This document shows, piece after piece, positions 20,201 to 26,215 of a DNA stretch of 53,384 nucleotides. Made by a program: the position numbers and the translations under genes. The stretch comes from an uncultured Ruminococcus sp. (lineage in GTDB: Bacteria > Bacillota > Clostridia > Lachnospirales > Lachnospiraceae): contig CAKRLG010000016.1 of assembly GCA_934359255.1 (NCBI GenBank), forward strand, positions 1 through 53,384. The letters run 5' to 3'. The notes under the pieces were generated by a model. That model did no database searches and was not told the origin of the DNA. It saw nothing but the letters and a program-made list of their open reading frames with translations. Position 1 is the stretch's first letter; each line of letters opens with the position of its first letter.

Positions 20201-20992
20201 AGTTCTTCCGGAGCCGGAAATTTAAGTTCCCTTTGGGTGAATTCCGAGGTATATCAGCTTCCCTATGTAAAACTGGAGGCACCGGATATTACTTCTGAGA
20301 GGACAGAGGGAAGAACAGTAACTGTACAGACAACGTCCAATAACCCGGATCTGCCATCCGCAACAGAAACCTGGAACATGACCAATACAGCGCTGGAATG
20401 GAACAGTGTGGAATGTGCGGACACCTGTCAGATAACTCTCAGCGGAACAGTACAGGTACAGAATGGAAATGATATCAGCAGTAAAAAACTGAACAGTCAG
20501 ATCCGAATCCTTGAGAATTACAGAGGAAATCTTCTGACCGTACAGCAGAAAGATGCCAACGGAAACTGGTCCGCTGCTTCTGTAACCGATCAGCAGGAAA
20601 TCATTCAGACGGCGGATCCACAGAAACCAAGAATCATTCATCATTTTATGCTGGACAGCTATCAGACCCAGATCAGTTCCAGTTATTCACTGAACGGTGT
20701 ACAGAACTATTATCAGCTGACACTGACTGCAGAACTTCTGGCAGAACAGCAGGAAGATGGAACGTTCCATTATACACTGTTCCTTCCGGATGCAGAGCAG
20801 ATGGATAATGGCGCAGGAACTACGATCACCAATGAAAACTTCTCACTGACGGATCAGGTGAGTGCAGAGGCAAATGTGGTATCCGATATCTGGCCGACCG
20901 GACTTGCCGGAGATAACGGAGAGGATATTTCCCAGAAACCGAAAGAACAGCCGTATGTAAAATCTGACGAGACACAGATTCTGTTTCAGTAA
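11228..20992 (+). CDS. Giant GLUG-repeat prepilin-like protein (putative pilus-tip adhesin)
   Basis: A 3254-residue protein with a type III (pilin-type) signal: basic leader, Gly8, then FTLVELVVVLVI, so cleavage is expected after Gly8 and Glu falls at mature position 5. A helical pilin-like stem follows (to about 60). After a 400-residue region comes a huge repeat field (about residues 500-2040) with roughly 39 units of the form GGIxGxN...GTIxNC, the GLUG motif, predicted beta-solenoid. The C-terminal 1200 residues are Fn3/Ig-like beta domains (Pro/Thr/Asp-rich, repeated WxxV and YQxxL patterns). There is no LPXTG motif or second membrane span. Ordinary minor pilins are 130-250 residues. Being first in the pilin cluster, it is inferred to be an adhesive pilus-tip subunit; the ligand is unknown. 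Confidence 0.85.
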   Translation: MSRQKKKGFTLVELVVVLVIMTVILGIAIPSVLHYMKMAEFRKNEENAKTVYLAAESKLTYYRSSGQWEEFKKEVMSQGKEAPFTDSKRKGKIYGITLNKEQDEASAANNAVLELLDGYTYDKSMLDASIAIEIDIESGEAYSAFYGTRCKGLNYASQDSNGYLTMADREYKSRKDRVLGYYSVEDTVNVVALKPTRLKMNTISLLNGEVLSLNWSSNVGNRLDVEYDIQFYQKNEKDTDDSLLFSMAVAPAQLRSAGWDTDSSKARNMVPVELKDAEGKSAGTWYFPVTLQDGKYVLTLDAMMSAEILGVLSSSQNKDGELDATTSTSILRLAKVAESLKEQQTIYASIQAVPYYQQGSQSTNEYRSSEKVTSNSSNTLYGDDSTGNKIKVAYFRHLSNIRYEEDTKKEITLTNRNMDWSAVGTGLYTFALQEEGDNQTIQRPVWYGNEKDKTADFPTIAKLSGKDTLTGKGKNTKISNLSLGEDSVVKDSSADKLGIDAANYLGLFGEIEGTVKNLTFQDPVLKLTTGQSKADHDELKGAGILAGRTEGNLSDITVEVKKEDHVILHASMEGSHNALGIGGLVGVLADEERGQLRAVKKAEISNICVSGVIRATLPEITVTGDVENAASEYAYGIGGVIGYAYMDSSAKKSEAVITDCENHSNIYGNYFTGGIIGNVHGNDTSGDTEHIAERANVRENSNDGLIQCTADAKDTSLCGHYFGGIAGYADQVLIYKGSSASGRARGFSYNETKKNQLKGQYVGGIIGYGQSTILSNCSTKKNGYILGDKYVGGIAGGFRGAIRADGEVQVTTNASYVIGNSYVGGIVGKNTENVTIDNCINNGVAAGYDRYIGGITGYNDATIADCASYLSDYNNSIFNMIVSSWKATGDYAGGITGYNNGRITFSKESQKITVKSVSSIVVGENYVGGIAGFNDVSGTLDVNYTLIGGKIYAYGDCAGGGFGFNGSAEVLTKELTIKPTSVQGRYYVGGCIGANVVNLSKDLTMKYFRADNSLGSIVGEAFCGGIIGYQRTYTAEQFGTGALLDEMDARQSDIFPGIDGKTNLPGVQTASVNTHTLTIHDSRNKNNSLQRITNNIPIRAWLYVGGIVGYCENSSKLVISNCVNEGTIGTPANDDTQHTHAKNGVNLASFIAGEVDERQLADGAADVTICPIGGIIGVNLKNQVIEHCTNKGTITGTSGIGGIVGLNAGTVRNCNLTDNFGSTSISYLGGISGINLGTITECTTKHGKTVSGKSNVGGITGWNLNGGTVTDSSSYANITGDGDQVGGLTGRNSGRLQLQDESSNSPSRTIRGKKNVGGLTGMNEAAGTITVTGTGGEQVAAGNGITVNGTTQVGGIAGDNQGELQGSEGAYLVSSTDKVHATQGLAGGIAGVSEGSIRYAASRCGSVQADEGEAGGITGVNRAGQGIRNCINYGNVTTSDGYAGGITATNAGTITNCQVKAADKGTVKIHSAGVKESGAICGINTGVISAANGSRTMTDNTVTLSGKATIYGGITGSNQGTITGVALTAMPQISTSENNLTIGGIAGENKNSINNVSAELRFENFSSYRYLGGIVGSNKAGTIQNATFTGTITEKNGSAGNCYGGIAGINKARLSSCKVGTIYMNINGVYTATSTSTAEQKEKMATHAGGVAGKNESDAVITGCTIVNDTKSQLIAKYGMLGGITGYNKGSVTLSGATETEQVFADAHTVDELHAKAFGVVSVDQSYIRWESGKNQALEQVVYNNTNTKVSENRLKMYMDKNGNLGGIIAFNSTDGQISKCMSGNWFLSNKSTAIGVGTGGIIGMNESEKDITGLINAAFVGRQLASADTNRFAGGIIGNQNNSTSSDWVIENCINYGTVYCYNTHYSGGIMGQWTGTGGTIQNCRNYGMLQTTYGTDWLGASAGIVAQLYHAYEGNTYNIIGCRNYGSIYTREGEKSEDRCGANDSAGILGNITTYRADSASDAPSFTVQILDCANEPGVKIYSGSMASGIFGFLSCDNPNKDSITTSTGNVNIRVERCRNFAKVLKGHNYSCGIFGDRYGSSGWKNTVVKDCYGVHVSSSYYNGKNGGNGYPVFGYGNAGNSSWMQNSDRVNNFFIENVDNWGFTNVRIGEGESSLEKGSGSAENGYLEQGYNGRYTTNLFVMYDITNGKYFLADILPSVLNGTIEHPEYQTIYWENNKPKVTTVVNGTSQYIDPEDRFIKAEDGAKLAKIVCYLDTATAEMIKYNSVEAFTANALEIADNTFYHDLRESWRRLEGIEDGKMLRPKEAKANISDGKITVKITPQDRKARDLDLNQDSQTYDPFLYEVKISGSGKTVVQKIYSEEESFALPAGMSGDVILQVRAVSMFEDVEPSDWFTLKESDINKVLPDPDVEIHLVEDKNGFRGYSYQYSLKNLEDYTKVDEDGEAVYPDWQVRIHVQGLGETVLDAQHQTGTIPVKDESNPIYQMVAKATAKTGSTEMMQDSREVSTPIYIPYYYRPPITLKTWDPQLKTSWELTGDTLEKLRVKVTLDATGKAAMNTPPIYRVELVGDWKEQKDIVLAKEDVLLVSGGSASATFSDLPSYLADADNIHLRIWYASSGLGPVYTYYPLEAGDDAINVSELVNVDQDGKEEWSYSHSTVLSEYSKQNVADGVSYFDPYIYDSKSALWTWLQAPVLDDTDTLLTPEITSDGKIYYTFTWDRDVSGTEDASYQVTLTGIDTKGREVTVDTKNAYKSGKSLRIDATDWNYTSVKLKVTRVGDESKKQIGLSGIRTYQIRQRLEKPGQPTVQNMDVNELDYQISWTPLSSEDGCEGYQAYIRTYDGDQPGKARKLGDLVKVGTQTDGTYKERLFLDESYAGKTVVIYLVAKADPFGNYLDSETGVTYQLTIPKRLETPDVTWKVNWGNGKSNAIEAADFRTGGLTVSLSKTTVLPGGSTYLLKGYVYDTKAAAEAVAAGGDPQTNASATYPAWNDGVLDPVGMDMDSASAYHHDLEDFSITNAGKYIVFYVRSSSGAGNLSSLWVNSEVYQLPYVKLEAPDITSERTEGRTVTVQTTSNNPDLPSATETWNMTNTALEWNSVECADTCQITLSGTVQVQNGNDISSKKLNSQIRILENYRGNLLTVQQKDANGNWSAASVTDQQEIIQTADPQKPRIIHHFMLDSYQTQISSSYSLNGVQNYYQLTLTAELLAEQQEDGTFHYTLFLPDAEQMDNGAGTTITNENFSLTDQVSAEANVVSDIWPTGLAGDNGEDISQKPKEQPYVKSDETQILFQ

Positions 20993-21067
20993 CAGATGGT
21001 GAGGGAAAGAACAGAACAGACGGAGGAACATTCGGTGGAAGAAGAAAAAAGAAAGGAGGAAGCCCCA

Positions 21068-21847
21068 ATGGGAAAACGTATGGAAAATCTGAAAGAGAAC
21101 AGAAAGAAAGGCATATCCATGGCCATCGTTCTCTGTGCGGCAGCATTTTTTGTAGCTTTTGCGGCAGCAATTGTCTATACGGCGGGGCTTCTTACCGCTG
21201 AAGCCAATGAGCGGCTGGAACAGGAGCGATGTTATCAGCTGGCGAAAAGTTATGCAAAAGTTCTGGATACGGAGTTAACTTCGTATACCAGGAAAACAGA
21301 AGAAAACAGTACTACCTTTTATGGATTTGCCAGTCGTTTTCTGGATGGCAGATATGCAGAATATGATTCCGGCAACCAGGACAATACGGTCTTTTACTAC
21401 CAGCCGGTTGCCGCAAGTATGCCGGATCCGAAATACGGAACTATAAAGATTGCCCTGTATAAGGAAACCGGAGAAGAAGATAATACAGATCTTCTGTCCG
21501 GTACCTTGCCTGCAGGGAGCGGAAATTATCAGGAAAAAGTGCGGGAAGTGGAAAATTATACCATTATGCAGTACATTCTGACGGTAGAAGTGATTGCATC
21601 TTATGGCGATTCCAGTTATACTTACAGTACGGAATATTACAGAAAAGAGCGATATCCTGCATCATTCTCCCATAATGGAACGGTTTTGGTATGGAGTGAT
21701 GAAAACTGGCACGAAGGAAATACCGGTGGTTCGATTTATGACATGTCACAGATCACAGAAGATAGCCCAGTGAAGTATACACTGGATAAGACACAGGCAA
21801 AAGAGACAGTCTTTGAGCCGGTATATGAGGAGGCGGGCCATGAGTAA
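21068..21847 (+). CDS. PilX/GspK-like minor pilin lacking Glu5
   Basis: A 259-residue protein with a basic N-terminus ending KENRKKG, then ISMAIVLCAAAFFVAFAAA, a single hydrophobic helix like that of pilins. If cleaved after Gly16, mature residue 5 is Ile rather than Glu. Absence of Glu5 is a hallmark of GspK, the subunit at the very tip of pseudopili. The rest is a soluble domain rich in Tyr/Thr/Glu. The ATG at 21068 has an excellent AAAGGAGG 7 nt upstream; the frame is open to 20996 but without an RBS. It overlaps the next gene by 8 nt (ATGAGTAA). The assignment rests on the helix, the missing Glu5 and the neighbours, not on a recognised domain. Confidence 0.65.
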   Translation: MGKRMENLKENRKKGISMAIVLCAAAFFVAFAAAIVYTAGLLTAEANERLEQERCYQLAKSYAKVLDTELTSYTRKTEENSTTFYGFASRFLDGRYAEYDSGNQDNTVFYYQPVAASMPDPKYGTIKIALYKETGEEDNTDLLSGTLPAGSGNYQEKVREVENYTIMQYILTVEVIASYGDSSYTYSTEYYRKERYPASFSHNGTVLVWSDENWHEGNTGGSIYDMSQITEDSPVKYTLDKTQAKETVFEPVYEEAGHE

Positions 21848-22268
21848 GAAAAACAGATGGAACCGGGGGGAAACCCTTGTGGAAGTCATGGCAGCCATGG
21901 TGATCTTCCTTCTGCTGATGGGAATCTTGCAGGGATCTGTCAGGTACAGCAGAGCAGCACTGGAAAAGAGCAGGCTTTTACGGGAACAGAACGAAGAAAT
22001 CTGTGAGAGTGTGCGAAATGCGATACAGGAGAACAATGGAGCACAGACCACCATGACCTTCCAGGCAGTCAGCGCTGACGGAGAGGTAACAGGAAATCAG
22101 GTATTCAGCGTTCCTGTGGTTCCGGAAAAAAAACAGGCAAAATATACGGATCAGGGAAATGGAAAACAGACAATGGTTTTTTATGCCTATGGGGCAGTGG
22201 CAAAGTCCAAGGATGATCCCCTGCTCTCCGATACGAAGGAGGATACCGGAGGGGGTGAAGGCTCATGA
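21840..22268 (+). CDS. Minor prepilin (PilV/GspI-like)
   Basis: 142 residues. The leader MSKKNRWNRG is followed by ETLVEVMAAMVIFLLLMGIL, a textbook prepilin cleavage site with Glu at mature position 5 (and, unusually, Glu at +1). The TLVEVMAAMVIF helix resembles PilV/GspI minor pilins. The C-terminal domain is short and ends in a Gly/Glu/Asp-rich tail. GAGGAGG lies 6-7 nt before the ATG at 21840. It overlaps the preceding gene by 8 nt and the following one by 4 nt, so the minor pilins are translationally coupled and probably made in fixed ratio. Confidence 0.8.
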   Translation: MSKKNRWNRGETLVEVMAAMVIFLLLMGILQGSVRYSRAALEKSRLLREQNEEICESVRNAIQENNGAQTTMTFQAVSADGEVTGNQVFSVPVVPEKKQAKYTDQGNGKQTMVFYAYGAVAKSKDDPLLSDTKEDTGGGEGS

Positions 22269-22981
22269 AACAGCTTGAAAAGTGTCTGAAAAACAGGCAG
22301 GGCACCACACTGGTTGAGATGCTGGTTACACTGACACTGATCACGATCATGGTCGGTATGGCAGCTACCACACTGAGTGCGGCCTTTAAAATTTTCCTGC
22401 GGGTGCAAAAAGAGCAGTATGCCCAGTCCGTACTGGATACAACGATGACGGAATTACGGTCACTGACCAAAGAGGCTACGCAGTATGTGAAGATCTACGG
22501 CAACGATGCTTCTCCGGAAGGACAGGAGGGAGCGGACAGTGGTCCGGTTCTGGAATATGTCAATACCGACGGATATGCAGTTCTGGTAAGTACAGGAGGC
22601 TGTGAGGTTACCAATCTGTACCAGGGAGAGACACTGATGGATCAGGCTGATGCAGTTACGCCGGGGAGACTTCTGACCCGATTTTATCTGCGGGATCAGG
22701 ATACTTATGTATACAGCCGTGACGGCACACCGGCGGCTCGTGCGGTGGCGACGGTATTTGCAGATAAGTATTATATGGGAAATTATCTGGGCGTGACCTT
22801 TTCCTACTGGAAAGGGGAACAAAACGGCGACCCGATCCCTTCTGTGAAAGCAGAGGTGACGCTTTACAGTGATCCGGAGCGAACAAAAGTCGTAGCGAAG
22901 GAAAGTGAGATCCTGGATCTTCGCTATAAAGCAGTAAGAAACGATGAGGCGACAGCCTCGTCCCAATCGGCGGGCGGCTGA
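22265..22981 (+). CDS. Minor prepilin (PilW/GspJ-like)
   Basis: 238 residues with leader MKQLEKCLKNRQG and mature start TTLVEMLVTLTLITIMVGMA, giving Glu at position 5. Size and helix pattern fit PilW/GspJ-type minor pilins, which sit just below the tip. The mature domain has a beta-rich stretch (AVLVSTGGCEVTNLYQGETL) with one Cys, so no internal disulfide pair is evident. It is coupled to the preceding prepilin by an ATGA overlap and is followed by a 111-nt gap before the major pilin. Confidence 0.78.
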   Translation: MKQLEKCLKNRQGTTLVEMLVTLTLITIMVGMAATTLSAAFKIFLRVQKEQYAQSVLDTTMTELRSLTKEATQYVKIYGNDASPEGQEGADSGPVLEYVNTDGYAVLVSTGGCEVTNLYQGETLMDQADAVTPGRLLTRFYLRDQDTYVYSRDGTPAARAVATVFADKYYMGNYLGVTFSYWKGEQNGDPIPSVKAEVTLYSDPERTKVVAKESEILDLRYKAVRNDEATASSQSAGG

Positions 22982-23092
22982 GAGGGACTAAAAAAGGTAT
23001 AGGCACGGGCACCGACGTGTTTATCGATAGACGGAGATCCGAAAGAGGAAATCCAAAAAGAGAAACAAAAGAATCCAAAAGGAGAGAAACGT

Positions 23093-23533
23093 ATGATTAA
23101 GAAACTTAAAGAAAACAAAAAAGGTTTTACACTGGTAGAGCTGATCGTTGTACTGGTAATCATTGCAATCCTGGCAGCTATGCTGATTCCGGCACTGACT
23201 GGGTATATTAATAGAGCTAAGAATAAATCTATTGTGGCAGAAACAAGATCAGTTGTTATGGCTGCACAAACTTTGGCAGATGAAGCATATGCTAAGGCAG
23301 ATGTTTCGGGTAATGTTTCATTTGATAAGACAAGTAAAGAAACAACAGGAACTACATATGCTTCAGTTGCAAATTTAGCAGAGGTGACAGTAACTAATAT
23401 TTATACTATCGAAGTTGGAGAAGATAATAGACCAGGTGTAATAACTAAGGTTGTCTATAAAACAGGTGGAAAAACCTGTACTTATACAGCTGGCGTTGCA
23501 ACCGGAACCGATGGAGCATATAATGTAGAATAA
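23093..23533 (+). CDS. pilA: Major pilin (type IV prepilin)
   Basis: 146 residues with a short leader MIKKLKENKKG, then FTLVELIVVLVIIAILAAML, a near-perfect pilin helix with Glu5, followed by IPALTGYINRAKNKS as in Gram-positive major pilins and ComGC. An excellent AAAAGGAG site precedes it. The mature globular part (about residues 45-146) is Thr/Val/Ala-rich and has one Cys. The coding DNA changes sharply at about 23210: by hand count 84 of 240 bases in 23221-23460 are G or C (35%), versus 48-53% in sampled 60-base lines of flanking genes. The N-terminal part matches its neighbours. This suggests the variable domain was imported or is under diversifying exchange. Confidence 0.88.
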   Translation: MIKKLKENKKGFTLVELIVVLVIIAILAAMLIPALTGYINRAKNKSIVAETRSVVMAAQTLADEAYAKADVSGNVSFDKTSKETTGTTYASVANLAEVTVTNIYTIEVGEDNRPGVITKVVYKTGGKTCTYTAGVATGTDGAYNVE

Positions 23534-23556
23534 TGTGAAAAAGAAAGGGAAGGCGA

Positions 23557-24027
23557 ATGAACCAGTTTAAAAAGTTCAATTTTAAAAAGAATATATACCG
23601 CTGGATCAAAAAATCCCTCACTTTTCTCACTCTCCTTCTGCTGACCCTGTTCGCAGGAGCCCCTGGGGTTCTGCGGTTAGTCTATCGGGCAGATGCCCAG
23701 GTAGCTCTTGGACATGCCAAATCGGTGCGCATGGCGATCCAGGTAACTGGAACAGAACAGTACAGCAAAGGAAAAGGTTTCTGTGACGCCACCCAGGAGG
23801 GTGGCGTTCCGGAAGCTCTTTATCAGAAGATTCTTAACTTAAGTGATGCCCCGGGAGAGTTCTGGGTGCTTCAGGTCGGAAACGACGGATATAAAGTAAA
23901 ACAATTTGTATACCGGGAAGGAAATTATACCGTCTGGTATCAGGCAAATCCCCGATCCTATCAGGTATACCGGGGAGATGAGATGATCTCCACAGAGAAA
24001 ATACAGGATGAAACAGGAGAAAAGTAA
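23557..24027 (+). CDS. Pilin-like membrane protein without prepilin site
   Basis: 156 residues, family not recognised. A very basic N-terminus (FKKFNFKKNIYRWIKK) leads into one hydrophobic helix (SLTFLTLLLLTLFAGAPG, about 20-38). The next segment, YRADAQVALGHAKSVRMAIQ, aligns with the post-helix part of the major pilin (NRAKNKSIVAETRSVVMAAQ) at 7 of 20 positions, including the spaced R-A, S-V, M-A and Q. It has no Gly-x-x-x-x-Glu processing motif. It starts 23 nt after the major pilin, with GGGAAGG upstream, and ends next to the prepilin peptidase. It may be an uncleaved pilin paralogue acting as an assembly or anchoring factor; that is inference. Confidence 0.6.
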   Translation: MNQFKKFNFKKNIYRWIKKSLTFLTLLLLTLFAGAPGVLRLVYRADAQVALGHAKSVRMAIQVTGTEQYSKGKGFCDATQEGGVPEALYQKILNLSDAPGEFWVLQVGNDGYKVKQFVYREGNYTVWYQANPRSYQVYRGDEMISTEKIQDETGEK

Positions 24028-24028
24028 G

Positions 24029-24811
24029 ATGATAGTACTGACAGAAGGATTTATATGGCTGATTCGATTTATGATCGGTGCCTGTATTTTCAGTTTTTTA
24101 AATGTGGTGGCAGACAGACTGCCACGGGAAGAGAGCGTGGTACGTGGAAGAAGTCACTGTACCGTATGTGGGCGGACACTGGGCCCACTGGAACTGATCC
24201 CCTGTGTAAGCTTTCTGGCTTTGAGGGGAAAGTGTAAAGGCTGTAAAACAGCCATTCCGAAACGATGTTTTTTATCTGAATGTCTGGGTGGAGCGGCATT
24301 TGTATGCTGCGGAATGAAATTTGGCTGCGGTGCTTTGGGGATTCTTTCCCTGGGTGGTACTGTGGTATTTTCTTACATAGGAATATTACTGGTTGTGGCC
24401 CTGATCGACTGGGACACACAGATGATCTACGATAGATTTCATATATTGATTTTATTACTTGGCATGGCGGCACTGTGGCTGTTTCCACAGCACGGACCGG
24501 TCGATCGACTGATCGGGGCTGTGGTGATCGCAGTGCCCATGTTACTGCTTACGCTGCTGATACCGGGCGCCTTTGGAGGCGGAGACATTAAACTGATGGC
24601 GGTATCCGGCTGGTTTCTCGGATGTGCACCGGTGATATGTGCCATGTTTTTCGGGATTCTGACCGGCGGGACATATGCCGGCGTAATGTTGGCAACAAAG
24701 AAGCTGGGTGGAAAGGATCATTTTGCCTTTGGTCCTTTTCTTGCGGCAGGACTGATGATCGGGGCTGTCTGGGGGGATGCGATCGCCACCTGGTATCTTC
24801 GATTTTTATAG
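24029..24811 (+). CDS. pilD: Type IV prepilin leader peptidase
   Basis: A 260-residue bifunctional membrane aspartic protease and N-methyltransferase that cuts prepilins after the leader Gly and methylates the new N-terminus. The N-terminal cytoplasmic domain has the four-Cys zinc pattern (CTVCG...CKGC) after DRLPREESVVRGRSHC. The two catalytic aspartates are visible in IDWDTQMIYDR and GGGDIKLMAVSG. About seven membrane segments are apparent. The start at 24029 is preferred because AGGAG lies 8-9 nt upstream; an in-frame ATG at 24008 overlaps the previous gene. Its substrates are presumably the four or five prepilins just upstream. Confidence 0.94.
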   Translation: MIVLTEGFIWLIRFMIGACIFSFLNVVADRLPREESVVRGRSHCTVCGRTLGPLELIPCVSFLALRGKCKGCKTAIPKRCFLSECLGGAAFVCCGMKFGCGALGILSLGGTVVFSYIGILLVVALIDWDTQMIYDRFHILILLLGMAALWLFPQHGPVDRLIGAVVIAVPMLLLTLLIPGAFGGGDIKLMAVSGWFLGCAPVICAMFFGILTGGTYAGVMLATKKLGGKDHFAFGPFLAAGLMIGAVWGDAIATWYLRFL

Positions 24812-24823
24812 AAAGGAAAGGAT

Positions 24824-26020
24824 ATGGCACAATTTCGTTACACGGCAAAAAGTATGAATGGTAAGACAAGGCGCGGAACCATGGAAGTGCCGAATGAGAC
24901 TGTCTTGCAGCAGAACCTGAAAGAACAGGGACTGTTTCTGATACAGGCCAAGAATCTGGCGGAAGCAAAAGACTACCGCAAACTGAAAACTCCCCAGTTG
25001 GCAAGCTTTTGCAGGGAGTTATCCACACTCCTGGAATCCGGTATCACACTGGTAAGGGCACTGGATATTATTTCCCAGCAGGAAGGGCTGACCGGCTATG
25101 AAAGAGAGATTTATCAGGCTGTCCTTCTCGATGTGAAAAAGGGTATCACACTGTCGGAAGCGATGGAGACGAAGAAGTGTTTTCCGGAACTGATGATCGG
25201 TATGATACGTTCCGGCGAAGGAACGGGTAATCTGGATCAGGTAACACGGCGTCTGGCGATGCAGTTTGAAAAGAACAACCGTTTAAACCATCAGGTTCGT
25301 TCAGCGATGACGTATCCGATGGTTCTTCTGGTGATGTGTGTGGCGGTTGTCATTCTGATCGTGACATTCATCCTGCCACAGTTCCAGTCACTGTTTGATC
25401 AGCTGGATGAACTTCCGGCGATGACACAGATGCTGGTGAATCTGTCTGACTTTCTTGTAACGAAATGGTATCTGGCAATCATTCTGGTGTGTCTGGCCGG
25501 GATGTGTCTGAGAATTCTTATCGGGATCCATCAGGTGCGAAGAACTCTGGATTATCTCAAAGTCCATATCTGGGGCTTTGGGAAACTGTGTAAAATTATA
25601 TATACGGCACGTTTCGCACGTACGCTGAGCAGTCTGTACTCCAGCGGTATGCCTCTTGCGACCGCATTGAACATCGCAGGAAAGACGATTGGCAACAGTT
25701 ATGTGGAAGAACAGTTTGTTCAGGTAACCGTGCAGGTACGCAGTGGTGTCCCTCTTTCTCGTGCACTGGAACAGGTGGATGGTCTGGTGAAAAAACTGGT
25801 GAGTACGATCCGTGTCGGCGAAGAAAGCGGTCAGCTTGACAATATGTTGGATTCCATTGCAAATGCGCTGGAAGAAGAAGCTGAGAATGCAACCAAGAGA
25901 ATCGTGACCTTACTGGAACCGATTCTGATCTGTATTATGGCATGTATCGTGGGATTTATTATGGTTGCTGTCCTAATGCCAATCTATCAGTCCTATGCGG
26001 CCATCGAGGCAGCGGCATAA
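24824..26020 (+). CDS. pilC: Pilus assembly platform protein PilC/GspF
   Basis: 398 residues, the normal length of the polytopic inner-membrane platform on which pilins are assembled. The N-terminal FRYTAKSMNGKTRRGTMEVP, two repeated cytoplasmic GspF domains (about 65-190 and 270-390), the repeated signature LxRALDIISQQ / LATALNIAGKT, and the conserved GMIRSGEGTGNLDQV and TIRVGEESGQLDNML all match. Membrane helices are near 165-190, 215-235 and 365-390. It starts 12 nt after pilD with AAAGGAAAGG upstream. A 195-nt gap containing a mobile repeat separates it from pilM. Confidence 0.94.
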   Translation: MAQFRYTAKSMNGKTRRGTMEVPNETVLQQNLKEQGLFLIQAKNLAEAKDYRKLKTPQLASFCRELSTLLESGITLVRALDIISQQEGLTGYEREIYQAVLLDVKKGITLSEAMETKKCFPELMIGMIRSGEGTGNLDQVTRRLAMQFEKNNRLNHQVRSAMTYPMVLLVMCVAVVILIVTFILPQFQSLFDQLDELPAMTQMLVNLSDFLVTKWYLAIILVCLAGMCLRILIGIHQVRRTLDYLKVHIWGFGKLCKIIYTARFARTLSSLYSSGMPLATALNIAGKTIGNSYVEEQFVQVTVQVRSGVPLSRALEQVDGLVKKLVSTIRVGEESGQLDNMLDSIANALEEEAENATKRIVTLLEPILICIMACIVGFIMVAVLMPIYQSYAAIEAAA

Positions 26021-26042
26021 AAAGTGCTGTAAAAGAGAAAAC

Positions 26043-26185
26043 GTAACTATTCAGTAGATAACATTCCGCGAGGTGTTTTGGCATGGTTTTTGCCAAAATC
26101 CCGAGACATACAAGTCAAAATGCCATCACCGAAGGTGATTAGAAATGCATTTTGACTCGTAACTGTGAGGGTACTGAACAGTTAC
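26043..26185 (+). repeat. MITE-like repeat, full copy
   Basis: A 143-bp element bounded by imperfect terminal inverted repeats: GTAACTATTCAGTA at the left and TACTGAACAGTTAC at the right (13 of 14 match when inverted). Inside are hairpins built from TTTTGGCA/TGCCAAAA, and AGTCAAAATGC/GCATTTTGACT enclosing ATCACCGAAGGTGAT. It is inserted within the pilus locus between pilC and pilM and would form strong structure in the polycistronic RNA. An inverted near-full copy is at 38633-38774. No transposase is encoded. Confidence 0.85.
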
Positions 26186-26215
26186 GAGAAAACAAAGAAA
26201 GCAGGGAGAGACCGA

